Position numbers and translations under genes: made by a program. A stretch of DNA of 64,000 nt, from the NCBI GenBank assembly GCA_965203305.1, contig OZ241874.1:1364001-1428000 (forward strand), read 5' to 3'. Below the pieces are notes generated by a model that searched no databases, was not told the DNA's origin, and saw only the letters and a list, made by a program, of their open reading frames with translations. Source of the DNA: Bin80 sp965203305 (GTDB lineage Bacteria > Bacteroidota > Rhodothermia > Rhodothermales > Bin80). Below, in pieces: positions 48,237 to 58,306 of this stretch (the stretch's first letter is position 1; every line of letters starts with the position of its first letter).

Positions 48237-51200
48237 ATGTATAGCATTATCAAGTGGACTTTGGTAGTCGTACCATTGATCCTGATCCTCGGGTGTAGCG
48301 CATCACACGATCCTCAGCCGGGATCCGAAGCGTACAACCGCACCGTCGGCGCGTTTTATGTGGGAGTGTCTGCCATGGAGGTCGGAGAAGACCTGCGGGC
48401 TCGTGCCAAGCTCACACTGGTTACTGAACTGGCTCCCAAAGAGCCAGCGGCGTGGGCAAATCTGGCCCTCATGGCGATGCGCCGAAATGAACTGGATACC
48501 GCACAGGAACACCTGAACAGTGCCCTGCAACTGGATTCAACCAGTAGCGAAATCCTGCTTTTGGCAGCTGCATATGCGCGAATGACAGGCGATGAGCAGG
48601 CACAGCTTGGATATCTGCGGAAAGCAGTAGCTGCAGAGTCTCCAAGTGTACAGGCCCTGTTTGAACTCGTTGATCTGCTTCCAGAGGCATCAGATGAACG
48701 CGTGGCACTGACTGATCAACTTGTCAGCACTGTCCCCGGGAATACATCCGTTCTGCTCATGAGGCTGGAACACTCCGCCTCTCCGGGTACTTTGGATGTT
48801 GAACTTCTGGATGAGCTGGATAGCTATGCATGGGGAGCAGAGGTAAATGAGCAGATTAAAATGCTCAGGGAGGCAATCGGAGGGGATGGTGTTGTAACAC
48901 AGCTGGCATTTTTGCGGAATATCCTGCTCAGTGAGCCGAAGTATCGCCAGGACATGGCAGAGGTGCGTGTAGCTCTGGAACGTGTGGGAGATCCAGTGAC
49001 ACGATTCATTCGGCTGGAAACCCCTTCCTCTTCTCCCGCAGTGCGAGATGATTCAATGCAGGTACTTGTAAATGAGCCCCTCGTATCTGCCAGCAATCCT
49101 CAGGAATGGATTTCTGCCATCGCACTGGGGAATAATGCACTGCCTGCAATCTTTTATGCAGGTACAGATTCCATCAAAACACTCCGGCAGGAAGCATGGC
49201 AATCCCCCCGAATCAGTGGACATGATGCAGTGGTCGGGGTTGACTACAATTTTGATTTCAGGACAGATCTGGTTTTAGCCGGAGCGGAAGGGCTGCGTCT
49301 GTTGCGACAGGATTCTCTGGAGCAGTTCACGGATGCAACGGCTGAGTTGAAACTCAGCACAGCAATTGCGAACACAGCATATACGGGAGTCTGGGCTGCA
49401 GATATTGATCTGGAGGGAGATATTGATCTGGTGCTGAATGATGCCGAAGAGGGGGTGCGTACACTCCGTAATAATGGAGACGGCACTTTTGGACGTACGG
49501 ACTGGTTTCCCTCGGAATTGGAGATTCGGGCATTTGCCTGGGCTGATCTTGATCAGGATGGAGATCCCGATGCCGCGATGATAGACCGTCAGGGCAGGCT
49601 GGTGGTGCTGGCAAATGAGCGGCAGGGACGCTTCAAGGTTATGCCGACACCGTCAGGTGAATCCCTTGCGTTTCTGGATATAACGGTCTCGGACAGTAAC
49701 AGTGATGGCAGGATTGAAATTCTGGCACTCACGGACACCGGGCAGGTACAGCGCATCACTCTGGGGATTCAGCCAGAACTGGAGATATTGACTGAGACGG
49801 ACATGCGCCAAATCGGGACGCAGATTGTAACTGGAGATCTGGACAATAATGGAGGCGTGGATATAATTCTGACTTCCAGGGGACGGTCGTATATATTTTT
49901 GCAAGGTCAGGACTATGCCTTCTATCGGCATGAAATCACAGTTGAGTTGGAAACATATGCACTCCGTGCGACGCGATTTGCCGGGCGGCTGGATCTGATC
50001 GGACTGGACAGTAATCGCCAGCCCGCCCGTTATGGGATCGGCACCACAAAGGGATATCACTGGAAAGAAATTCAGCCTCGCGCAGCACAGGCGGTAGGCG
50101 ATCAGCGCATCAATTCGTTTGGGATTGGTGGAGAGGTGGAGATACGTGCCGGACTCTTGTACCAAAAACAGCCAATTACGCGACCGGTTGTACACTTTGG
50201 TCTGGGAGCACAGTCGCTTGCGGATGTAGCACGTATTACATGGCCAAATGGATCCGTACAAGCAGAGTTTGATCTGCTTTCGGATGAGATTGTCAATGCG
50301 ACACAACGACTGAAAGGGTCCTGTCCATGGCTCTTCGCATGGGATGGCTCGGAGATGACATTTGTGACGGATTTCATTTGGCGCTCTCCTTTGGGACTCA
50401 AGATCAATGCCCAGGAAACCGCACAGGTCATGACCACAGAGGACTGGGTGAAAATCAGGGGAGATCAACTTCAGCCCCTGGAGGGATACTATGATATTCG
50501 GATTACGGCAGAGTTATGGGAAACACACTTTTTTGATCATATCTCTCTAAAAGTGATAGATCACCCTGAGGGTACCGAGATATTTGTTGATGAGCGATTC
50601 GCCTTTCCTCCACCGGAATTCAAGGTTCATGTAACCTCCGAACTTGTTCCGGTGACTGGTGCATGGGATGATCAGGGGCAGGATGTCCTGGAGTCTGTAA
50701 TTGTCCATGATGAGAAATATGCAGATTTCTTCGGACGAGGTGATTATCAGGGGATCACCAGACCACATTATCTGGAAGTGGAAATCAGCCCGGACACACC
50801 ACAAGATGCCTGGCTGGTTGCCAGAGGCTGGATTCGCCCGACGGATACCTCTATCAATGTTGCGATCAGCCAGGGTGACCATGCGCCTCCCAGCCCGTTA
50901 CGGGTAGAAGCACAGCTCCCAGACGGATCATGGGAAACCGTCCACGAAAATCTCGGATTCCCCAGTGGAAAATCCAAAACAATCCTGATTGATCTGTCAA
51001 CACTCACAAGAAGCTCGGAATCACAGAGGCTCCGGTTGCATACGAACATGGAGATTTACTGGGATGCGCTGTATACAGCAGGGAAGCTGAATGATTCACT
51101 TGCACAGGTAACAGATATGCTCCCGGCAAATGCCGACCTTCGGTATCGGGGATTCTCTGCCGTGCATGAAGCAGACCGTTCTTCGCCTGAACTGCCGGAG

Positions 51201-51617
51201 TACGATATGCTGAGCGGTACTGCTCAGATATGGCGTGATCTTGTCGGCTACCACACGCGATTTGGAGATGTTTTCCCTCTTCTGGAGCAGGTTGATGATC
51301 GCTATGTAATTATGAATGCGGGAGATGAGATGCGATTGCAATTCACGGCAGTGGATCCGGCAGCAGCAGGATACGAACGGAATTTTATTCTGGTGGGGGA
51401 TGGCTGGGTGAAGGATGGAGACTACAATACCGATTTCTCCAGAACGCTCCGACCATTGCCCACGCATGGAGATCCCACCTATGATGAGCCTCTGGTGCGA
51501 TTGCAGGATGATCCGGTGTATCAGCGTTATCCTTCGGACTGGATTGACTACCATACCAGATATGTTGCTCCAGACAATCATGCCAGAGGGCTTGCATTTC
51601 CCGTGGGAAAAGACTAG
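48237..51617 (+). CDS. CRTAC1-like lipoprotein: TPR, FG-GAP and UnbV/ASPIC domains
   Basis: 1126 residues. Lipoprotein signal MYSIIKWTLVVVPLILILGC with Cys20. TPR helices at about 50-150 (AAWANLALMAMRRNELDTAQ). FG-GAP/VCBS blades follow (AADIDLEGDIDLVLNDAEEG, ADLDQDGDPDAAM, DLDNNGGVDIILTSRG), with Asp-rich loops that bind calcium in this family. A UnbV/ASPIC domain comes next (GIGGEVEIRAG ... VHFGLGAQSLADVARITWPN), then a C-terminal part of about 450 residues with beta-rich character. Such proteins sit on the outer membrane of Bacteroidota; the substrate is unknown. It starts 120 bases after the Panacea pair. Confidence 0.85.
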   Translation: MYSIIKWTLVVVPLILILGCSASHDPQPGSEAYNRTVGAFYVGVSAMEVGEDLRARAKLTLVTELAPKEPAAWANLALMAMRRNELDTAQEHLNSALQLDSTSSEILLLAAAYARMTGDEQAQLGYLRKAVAAESPSVQALFELVDLLPEASDERVALTDQLVSTVPGNTSVLLMRLEHSASPGTLDVELLDELDSYAWGAEVNEQIKMLREAIGGDGVVTQLAFLRNILLSEPKYRQDMAEVRVALERVGDPVTRFIRLETPSSSPAVRDDSMQVLVNEPLVSASNPQEWISAIALGNNALPAIFYAGTDSIKTLRQEAWQSPRISGHDAVVGVDYNFDFRTDLVLAGAEGLRLLRQDSLEQFTDATAELKLSTAIANTAYTGVWAADIDLEGDIDLVLNDAEEGVRTLRNNGDGTFGRTDWFPSELEIRAFAWADLDQDGDPDAAMIDRQGRLVVLANERQGRFKVMPTPSGESLAFLDITVSDSNSDGRIEILALTDTGQVQRITLGIQPELEILTETDMRQIGTQIVTGDLDNNGGVDIILTSRGRSYIFLQGQDYAFYRHEITVELETYALRATRFAGRLDLIGLDSNRQPARYGIGTTKGYHWKEIQPRAAQAVGDQRINSFGIGGEVEIRAGLLYQKQPITRPVVHFGLGAQSLADVARITWPNGSVQAEFDLLSDEIVNATQRLKGSCPWLFAWDGSEMTFVTDFIWRSPLGLKINAQETAQVMTTEDWVKIRGDQLQPLEGYYDIRITAELWETHFFDHISLKVIDHPEGTEIFVDERFAFPPPEFKVHVTSELVPVTGAWDDQGQDVLESVIVHDEKYADFFGRGDYQGITRPHYLEVEISPDTPQDAWLVARGWIRPTDTSINVAISQGDHAPPSPLRVEAQLPDGSWETVHENLGFPSGKSKTILIDLSTLTRSSESQRLRLHTNMEIYWDALYTAGKLNDSLAQVTDMLPANADLRYRGFSAVHEADRSSPELPEYDMLSGTAQIWRDLVGYHTRFGDVFPLLEQVDDRYVIMNAGDEMRLQFTAVDPAAAGYERNFILVGDGWVKDGDYNTDFSRTLRPLPTHGDPTYDEPLVRLQDDPVYQRYPSDWIDYHTRYVAPDNHARGLAFPVGKD

Positions 51618-51800
51618 TATGGATATGATGAGTCTCCTGGGTATGGTTTGGGCTCTGCACGCCCGAGTGATTACGTGCTGATCCACGATGATATACTTGC
51701 TACCGGTGGCATTGCTGCTACCGTGAAAAATTTGGTATATTGAACTGTCTCGCCTGAATGTCAGAACAAAATTTCGACACCGGAACACGTCGGTTGTTCA
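51618..51800. other. Short spacer after the CRTAC1-like gene
   Basis: No terminator hairpin or gene recognised in these 180 bases. Confidence 0.35.
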
Positions 51801-52067
51801 ATTCTGAGTGTTCTTGTATTGGCGGGTTGTAGACTTGCTGGTGCAGGGCAGGATCCGGGATTCTGCAATCAGATTGCAACACGGGAATACCTGATTTCGT
51901 GCAAGAGCGGGATTTTTTACCCGACAGGATCTTGCAAAACAGAGATTCCGCATTATGCTTACGTTCGCTTGGGTATTCGTGTCTCTCGGGAGGGCCGTAC
52001 AGATAGCGTTATGTTCCGGGATCGTCTGCGAGTGGAGGATATCTTGCCAACTGATCTCCGCCAATGA
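51801..52067 (+). pseudogene. Start-less small lipoprotein remnant
   Basis: The frame reads ILSVLVLAGCRLAGAGQDPG, a hydrophobic stretch and a lipobox (LAGC), then about 75 residues to TAA (AYVRLGIRVSREGRTDSVMF). No ATG, GTG or basic N-terminus precedes the core before an upstream TGA; only ATT, CTG or an internal TTG could start it. It may be a lipoprotein gene that has lost its start, or use a rare codon. No family recognised. Confidence 0.35.
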
Positions 52068-52088
52068 GTGCAGAATTGAACGATAGTC

Positions 52089-52705
52089 ATGAACATTGAT
52101 CGCATTCATATCAGGGGACTTTTTGATGACTGGAATCATGAACCTGCTTTTTTGCCCGGAGAGCATATCATGCTCCTAGCTGGTCCAAATGGTTCTGGCA
52201 TAACCACCGTCCTGCGGCTCATCAACATGCTGTTTGAGCAGTCATTTGCTCAGCTTTGTAGCATGTCGTTCAGGGAAGTGAATATTGTATTTGACAACGA
52301 AGCACAACTCACCGCAATAAAAGAGCCGTCCGATCCTGATTCTGATTTACTGCCACTCATGTTGACCTTTCATCAAGATGGAAAGAGTCAGTCATTTCAG
52401 CCACCAGGCTATTTATGGATCCGAGAAATCTGAATATTTCCCTGTCTGCAATAGAAGATTATGTGCCTTTTCTGGTTCGAAGTAATAATCAGAAATGGCG
52501 CAATCCTGCGACGGGAGCAATACTGGATCTCACAGATGTATTAACAGCATTTTCGGATTATTTTCCACCAGATTTTCAGGGAGACCATGCCGATATTCCC
52601 GATTGGCTACGGGAAATAAAGAACTCTGTGGAGATATCCTTGTATCCGTCCGAACAGCCCCCATGTAAGCTGTCAGGGGGGATACAACAGGCTTGGGTAG
52701 TATGA
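52089..52705 (+). pseudogene. Frameshifted AAA (OLD/SMC-like) ATPase fragment with broken Walker A
   Basis: The start MNIDRIHIRGLFDDWNHEPA and Walker A GPNGSGITTVLRLIN mark an N-terminal ABC-type ATPase domain of the AAA_15/AAA_21 kind. The Walker A Lys is replaced by Ile (ATA where AAA is expected). At about 52430 the frame ends; a second frame overlaps and carries on (LNISLSAIEDYVPFLVRSNN) to a possible signature LSGGIQQAWVV just before the Sel1 gene. Walker B is missing, so the rest of the gene is deleted. A dead remnant of a defence or repair ATPase is the best reading. Confidence 0.7.
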
Positions 52706-55680
52706 ATCCGTCCTTGGAATATTTTGAGAAGATCCTTACAAGGGATCATGACATGGATGTATTGCTCCGTGAAGCAAAAAAGGGGAGCGCATCTGCACAA
52801 TTTGGTCTGGGGTATGCGTACTCCACCGGTCGGGGTGTAGGAGAGAATCAGCGGGAGGCTCTCAAGTGGTACCGAATGGCTGCCAAACAGGGCCATGCAC
52901 TGGCACAGTATAATCTGGGGATCATGTATCTTCACGGCGAGGGAGTGCGAGAGAACGCTCAGGAGGGTACTAAATGGCTTCGCTTGGCAGCAGCGCAGGG
53001 ACTTTCTGTGGCACAGGGTGCTCTGGGAGAGGTTTTGTACAAGCATGGGGAGGAGGCACCGGAGAATGATCGGGAAGCCCTCAAGTGGTTTCGGAGAGCA
53101 GCCAGACAGGAAGACCCAGCATCACAATTTTATCTGGGAACAATGTATCTGTATGGTGCGGGCGTACCAGAGAACAGCAAGGAAGCTCTCAAGTGGTTCC
53201 GGTTGGCAGCAGAACAGGGGTTCCCACAGGCACAGGATGCTCTGGGAGACATGCATGCCACTGGTAAAGGTGTGTCAGAGAACATTCAGGAGGCTGTAGA
53301 ATGGTATCGCCTCGCGGCCAAGCAGGAATATGCGCCGGCACAATTCAGCCTGGGATACATGTATGCCCGGGGCTGGGGTGTTTCAGAGGATGTCAAAGAG
53401 GCGATCAGATGGTTCCGGCTGGCTGCCGAGCAGGGATTCCCACAGGCACAGAATATGCTGGGAGATGCGTACACTGAAGGTAAGGGGGTACAGAAAAATT
53501 TCAAAGAGTCCTTCAAATGGTATCAATTGGCTGCGGAACAGGGATATCCGCCATCACAGTTCAGTCTGGGAAATGCGTATTTCAACGGTGAAGGGGTAGT
53601 AGAGAATGCGGAGGAGGCTGTCAAATGCTATAGGCTCGCCGCGGAACGGGGACACGCAGGGGCGCAATATAATCTGGGGAATGCATATTTCAATGGCAGA
53701 GGGGTAGTGGAGAATGCGGAGGAGGCTGTCAAATGGTACAGGCTCGCTGCGGAACAGAAGCTTTTCTGGGCACAGAATAGCCTGGGGAATGCGTATGCTA
53801 TCGGCAAGGGGGTGCAGAAAGATGTGGAGGAAGCTGTCAAATGGTATCAACTGGCTGCGGAACAGGGATATCCGCCATCACAGTTCAGTCTGGGGAATGC
53901 GTATTTCAACGGTGAAGGGGTAGCGAAGAATGCGGAGGAGTCTGTCAAATGGTATCGGTTGGCTGCAGAGCAGGGAGATGCTGATGCCCAGTTCAGTCTG
54001 GGGAATGCGTATTTCAACGGTGAAGGGGTGGTGGAGAATTCGGAGGAGGCTGTCAAATGGTATCAGTTGGCTGTGGAACAGGAACACAGCGGCGCACAAG
54101 ATATGCTGGGATATGCGTATGCTGTCGGCAAGGGTGTACAGAAAGATGCGGAGAAGGCCGTGAAATGGTATCAACTGGCTGCGGAACAGGGATATCTGCC
54201 AGCCCAGTTCAGTTTGGGGGATGCGTATTTCAATGGCGAAGGGGTGGCGGAGAATTCGGAGGAAGCTGTTAAATGGTATCGGTTAGCTGCCGAACAAGGC
54301 CACTTTGTTGCACAGGATATGCTAGGACACGCGTATGAGAACGGGAAGGGTGTACAGGGGGATGACGAAGAGGCTGTCAAATGGTACCGATTATCTGCGG
54401 AGCAGGGATATGCTCCTGCACAGTTCAATTTGGGAGTGGCTTATACGTATGGAGAGGGGGTACAGAAAGATGCTGCGGAGGCTGTCAGATGGTACCGATT
54501 GTCTGCGGAGCAGGGATATGCTCTTGCACAGTTCAATTTGGGAGTGGCTTATACGTATGGAGAGGGGGTACAGAAAGATGTGGCGGAGGCCGTCAGATGG
54601 TACCGACTGGCTGCGGAACAGGGATATCCACCAGCCCAGTTCAGTCTGGGGAATGCGTATTTCAACGGTGAAGGGGTAGTAGAGAATGCGGAGGAGGCTG
54701 TCAAATGGTATCGGTTAGCTGCCGAACAAGGCCATTTTGTTGCACAGGATATGCTTGGACACGCGTATGAGAACGGGAAGGGTGTACAGGGGGATGCCGA
54801 AGGGGCTGTCAAATGGTACCGATTGTCTGCGGAGCAGGGATATGCTCCTGCACAGTTCAATTTGGGAGTGGCTTATACGTATGGAGAGGGGGTACAGGAA
54901 GATGCGTCGGAGGCCGTCAGATGGTACCGACTGGCTGCGGAGCAGGGATATCCGCCAGCCCAGTTCAGTCTGGGGAATGCGTATTTCAACGGTGAAGGGG
55001 TAGTAGAGAATGCGGAGGAGTCTGTCAAATGGTATCGGTTAGCTGCGGAGCAAGGAGATTCTCGTGCACAGTTTTGTTTGAGTGAAGCGTATGTTCGCGG
55101 CCAAGGTGTAAAGAAAGATGTTGAAGAAGCCGTCAAGTGGTACCGATTGGCTGCCGAGGGAGATGGCTGGGCAGAATTTGCCCTGAGAGAGGAATACACC
55201 CGTACCGAAGAAGCCTCTGAATGGTACTGGATTTGGTTAGGTGCCAAGCAAACATTTGCCAGAGTACAATTTGCTCTCGGAGAAGCCTACGCCGATGGTG
55301 AAGGCATACTGAAGGATGCAGAAGAAGCGATTAGATGGTTTCAATTAGTTATAGGAAAGGGGGAGACACTGGCGCAAACTGGTACGAGATTCATGTATGC
55401 TGAACAGGGCGGTACACAGGAAGACACAGAGGAGTCTGTGCAATGGCATAGGTTAGTTGCCAAGCAAGAATTGTCTTCCGCACAATTTGCCCTGGGAGAG
55501 GCCTACAGTAATGGTCATGGTGTATCGGAAGACATTGAAGAAGCCATCAAATGGTACAGACTGGCAACAGAACACGGAAATGTCAAGGCAATAGAGGCAC
55601 TTTCGGAACTCTTGGATGCGAAGGCGGATTCTGACTTGCCGAGGGAATCGCCTCATCTAACAGGCAAATCTTCTGACTGA
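52702..55680 (+). CDS. Sel1-like repeat protein with about 26 units
   Basis: 992 residues from ATG 52702 (MNPSLEYFEKILTRDHDMDV); a TTG three codons earlier is less likely. I count 26 Sel1 units of about 36 residues, each close to AQFSLGNAYFNGEGVVENAE followed by EAVKWYRLAAEQG. Units 14-17 and 18-20 are almost the same at DNA level, so the array has grown by duplication. Units 22-25 are degenerate. There is no signal peptide, membrane helix or catalytic motif, so it should be a cytoplasmic solenoid scaffold. Its start overlaps the end of the broken ATPase by four bases. Confidence 0.9.
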   Translation: MNPSLEYFEKILTRDHDMDVLLREAKKGSASAQFGLGYAYSTGRGVGENQREALKWYRMAAKQGHALAQYNLGIMYLHGEGVRENAQEGTKWLRLAAAQGLSVAQGALGEVLYKHGEEAPENDREALKWFRRAARQEDPASQFYLGTMYLYGAGVPENSKEALKWFRLAAEQGFPQAQDALGDMHATGKGVSENIQEAVEWYRLAAKQEYAPAQFSLGYMYARGWGVSEDVKEAIRWFRLAAEQGFPQAQNMLGDAYTEGKGVQKNFKESFKWYQLAAEQGYPPSQFSLGNAYFNGEGVVENAEEAVKCYRLAAERGHAGAQYNLGNAYFNGRGVVENAEEAVKWYRLAAEQKLFWAQNSLGNAYAIGKGVQKDVEEAVKWYQLAAEQGYPPSQFSLGNAYFNGEGVAKNAEESVKWYRLAAEQGDADAQFSLGNAYFNGEGVVENSEEAVKWYQLAVEQEHSGAQDMLGYAYAVGKGVQKDAEKAVKWYQLAAEQGYLPAQFSLGDAYFNGEGVAENSEEAVKWYRLAAEQGHFVAQDMLGHAYENGKGVQGDDEEAVKWYRLSAEQGYAPAQFNLGVAYTYGEGVQKDAAEAVRWYRLSAEQGYALAQFNLGVAYTYGEGVQKDVAEAVRWYRLAAEQGYPPAQFSLGNAYFNGEGVVENAEEAVKWYRLAAEQGHFVAQDMLGHAYENGKGVQGDAEGAVKWYRLSAEQGYAPAQFNLGVAYTYGEGVQEDASEAVRWYRLAAEQGYPPAQFSLGNAYFNGEGVVENAEESVKWYRLAAEQGDSRAQFCLSEAYVRGQGVKKDVEEAVKWYRLAAEGDGWAEFALREEYTRTEEASEWYWIWLGAKQTFARVQFALGEAYADGEGILKDAEEAIRWFQLVIGKGETLAQTGTRFMYAEQGGTQEDTEESVQWHRLVAKQELSSAQFALGEAYSNGHGVSEDIEEAIKWYRLATEHGNVKAIEALSELLDAKADSDLPRESPHLTGKSSD

Positions 55681-56591
55681 AATCCAGTCGGTGCGACATG
55701 AAAGACGAACTGTTCGTTCCGTGAGAGGCCCATATAGCGTTGGAGTGCAGACTCCAGAGGGGGAATGCGCATCCGAGAACTGCATTCCTTGTAAGGAGAA
55801 GGCATCCATATGCGGGGTTGGGTTGGTATGCCTGAACTGAATACTATCTGGATCACCAGGTCATTCGCCATGATCAGAATGATATTCATTTTCTTGTGTA
55901 TGCATCCCCAGAATATACCCCTGATCCCCCTTGTTTGGGATTACGGTGAATTTTCGGACAGACACTGAATGACGACTGTTCAGGAATCAGTCGGACATGG
56001 ACGGGATGGGGATTGCATATCATGGGTCGTAGAAATAAATTCCCCTAGCACTCATTACCGAATCTGAAACCGATCTGGGTGCGGGAACAAGCCTCCCCCG
56101 GCTGGGTACTCCAGAAGACTGCAAGCAGCCACTTCATGTCTCTCCCTGTCTCAATAGTCAAACAAATTCAAGGAGGGCCCATCACAGCTATGTTGTGCGA
56201 GTGGTATGCACGGACAGAGACAATTGTCTACCCTCTGCCTGTTGATATCAGATACCTAGCGAGTCTACTGGGAAAGTCTTTTGCTGCGTACTGGAACACA
56301 GGGAAAATGCGTTTAACCTGGAGGCTCAGACACAGAAATATATCCACTCCATCAGAAGCGACAGGGTTCCCCTGTACACACAGAGAACAGGTATCAGGTC
56401 TTTTTATATCGTGTTCGCTTCCCTATTGCGGGAATGTGGTTCTTTCTTGTATGCCAGTCAACCATATGTTGATGGGCTAGAAGCGTGTGCCTTGGTACGA
56501 CTACATGAATTAGAAGGAGAGGTTGTTTGCATCTGGTATAATCATATTGCCAGACAGGACATGCGGATATCCTCCCCAAACAGCCATATCC
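55681..56591. other. 0.9-kb stretch with a transposon end and no convincing gene
   Basis: Contains the 26-bp mobile-end sequence listed next. The 133-codon frame at 56079-56480 and the 78-codon minus frame at 55653-55889 have no recognised features. It looks like decayed insertion DNA. Confidence 0.45.
55938..55963 (+). repeat. Solitary copy of the MITE right end
   Basis: 25 of 26 bases match 19509-19534, including all 17 of the terminal repeat TGAATTTTCGGACAGAC. No partner left end was found within the gap. Confidence 0.65.
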
Positions 56592-57749
56592 ATGCTAATA
56601 GATGACAGAGGCCCTGCAAAGTACTTTCACGGCCGCAAAAGGGAACTGGGCATGTTCAGGGAACTGCTTCGGGAAGCAGAGGGCAGGGAGGGGTGGAGCG
56701 GGACATGCGTTTTAGTGCAGGGACCGCCCGGAGTGGGGAAAACTGCCTTGCTTGCAGAGTGCATCAAAAGAGCAGGCATGTACGGGTGGTCTTTTGCCAA
56801 GATCCATCCGGGTGCACTATGGGATACTGCACTCCTCAAGGAATGTCTTGGAGAGGGAAAACTGGGGCTCATCAAGAGAGCAAAAGCTGGACTGATAATC
56901 CCTCCTTTGGCTGGGTCCGTTGAGATGGATTTCGACAAAAAGGCGAACTCGCCAATTAAGACGATCACTGGAGGCAAGACACCCCTCCTTCTAGTATTGG
57001 ATGAGGCCCAGCATCTAGGCGAAAAAACTATTGTGTCCACCGAAGTACACAAGGATGTGTTCGCCATTCTTGACCACATTCATAACGGCAACATGGGGAG
57101 GCCTGTAGTGCTTCTGCTGGGGGGGCTTGGGATGACATCTCGTGCACTGTCTTCACTGGGGCTGTCCAGGTTCAAAGGAGGCACGAAGATAGAACTCGGG
57201 GTATTATCCGAGGAGACAGAGTGCCTTATACTATATGATTGGCTGAAAAAAGATGGGAGTGGGGAAGGGACACCTTGGGACTGGATAAAATCTATCATGG
57301 AAAAGACGCATGGCTGGCCCCAACACATCATGTCGTATGCGACCCCCGCCGCCCGTCAGCTAGAAAAAGATGGCAGAATATTCACTTCTGAGGGGATTGA
57401 GTCCGTGATTGAAACCGGAACAGCATACCGACAGGCTTACTACCGCGAACGCATGCGGGGAATCATTCCTGAATACAGAGAAAGCCTGGTGAAACTGTTT
57501 CTGCATTATGCTCCTAAAAAAAGCCTGACCGAAAAAACCATCAAAGCGTTTCTGTCAAGGGAATACCCGACAGACGAAGTCAATCTCATCTTTGACATAT
57601 CACTTGGGAAAGGGGTTTTGTATGAACAGGATGATACCTACTCCATCCCCATTCCATCCATGTGGGGATGGATGGTTAAGAATCACTCCCCCCAGCAATC
57701 TATTCCCCCTCCAGAGCACAGCCAAAATACCGAACTTGAGCGGGACTAA
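56592..57749 (+). CDS. AAA ATPase (Orc1/Cdc6 or STAND-like)
   Basis: 385 residues from ATG 56592 (MLIDDRGPAKYFHGRKRELG), chosen since the longer frame has an unnatural N-terminus. Walker A is VQGPPGVGKTALLAEC and Walker B PLLLVLDEAQHLG; the HGRKRELGMFRELL start is the usual entry of AAA_16-type ATPases. The C-terminal 150 residues (KLFLHYAPKKSLTEKTIKAF) suggest a winged-helix domain. No nuclease or effector domain is attached. A G7 run at 57119-57125 lies in LLLGGLG. It sits alone in the decayed region; it could be a mobile-element or defence ATPase, but this cannot be decided. Confidence 0.75.
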   Translation: MLIDDRGPAKYFHGRKRELGMFRELLREAEGREGWSGTCVLVQGPPGVGKTALLAECIKRAGMYGWSFAKIHPGALWDTALLKECLGEGKLGLIKRAKAGLIIPPLAGSVEMDFDKKANSPIKTITGGKTPLLLVLDEAQHLGEKTIVSTEVHKDVFAILDHIHNGNMGRPVVLLLGGLGMTSRALSSLGLSRFKGGTKIELGVLSEETECLILYDWLKKDGSGEGTPWDWIKSIMEKTHGWPQHIMSYATPAARQLEKDGRIFTSEGIESVIETGTAYRQAYYRERMRGIIPEYRESLVKLFLHYAPKKSLTEKTIKAFLSREYPTDEVNLIFDISLGKGVLYEQDDTYSIPIPSMWGWMVKNHSPQQSIPPPEHSQNTELERD

Positions 57750-58033
57750 CCCAAACTCACAGCCAGCACTATGGATTGCAGGCGGCGGGTACTCACATAT
57801 AGGAGTCCCTTTCCAATCTCTTTCAAAGCACTGTCCGTAATCACAGACAATGTTCTTCTCTCTTCCTCATCCCATGCAAAGGAGGTTTCGGCAAGTTGTC
57901 AGTCCGTCTGCACGAGGTAGTATCCTCCCATACCTGACAGACAGGGAAATGCGGGTTCAGGGAGCGTTCCCATCATCCGCAGTGCTTCGCAGTCAGGCAA
58001 CAGGATAGAGAAATGGCTGGGGATTATATGCAT
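57746..58033 (-). pseudogene. Small coding-like frame with one in-frame TGA
   Basis: From ATG 58033 the frame reads MHIIPSHFSILLPDCEALRM and on to GGYYLVQTD, then TGA at 57899-57901, then continues in the same frame QLAETSFAWDEEERRTLSVI to TAG at 57746, overlapping the ATPase gene's stop. The residue use looks natural on both sides of the TGA, so it may be a 95-residue protein with a Trp-to-stop change. No family recognised; a chance frame cannot be excluded. Confidence 0.35.
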
Positions 58034-58174
58034 GAGTAACCACAGGAGCCCTGAATAGCCTCAGGAAGTCCCCACAGGGGGGCATTTTCGTATTTACCGG
58101 GACCTGCTTTCTTACTTTGTACCACAGTCTGAACCAAGAAGCCACAGCATGGTTACTCATGTATGTAATTCCCC
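58019..58174. repeat. Imperfect inverted-repeat element, 156 bp
   Basis: The left arm (58019-58045) and right arm (58142-58174) share GGGG, ATGAGTAACCA and flanking bases in opposite orientation. A third partial copy of the arm lies at 58272-58290 (TCTCATGTATGCAATTTCC). It looks like a small mobile-element remnant or structured RNA; neither is proven. Confidence 0.45.
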
Positions 58175-58306
58175 TTCAAATAGGAGGCAACCTCAGGTAT
58201 GGCAGAAGAATATTACTCTGAGAGTGCCTGAAGGCACATCAGGTCAGATATACAGATATGTTTGCCAGACTCTCATGTATGCAATTTCCTAAAAATCATC
58301 ACACAG

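Noticed and set aside
52702..55680. CRISPR array or tandem DNA repeat in the Sel1 region
   Set aside because: The 108-base periodicity encodes Sel1 protein repeats in one open frame and has no spacers.
56079..56480. 133-codon frame in the gap after the Sel1 gene
   Set aside because: No motif, odd composition, and the surrounding DNA carries a transposon end; judged chance.
57119..57125. G7 run in the AAA ATPase as a third switch
   Set aside because: The frame is intact through it, the run is short, and similar G6 runs occur in ordinary genes.
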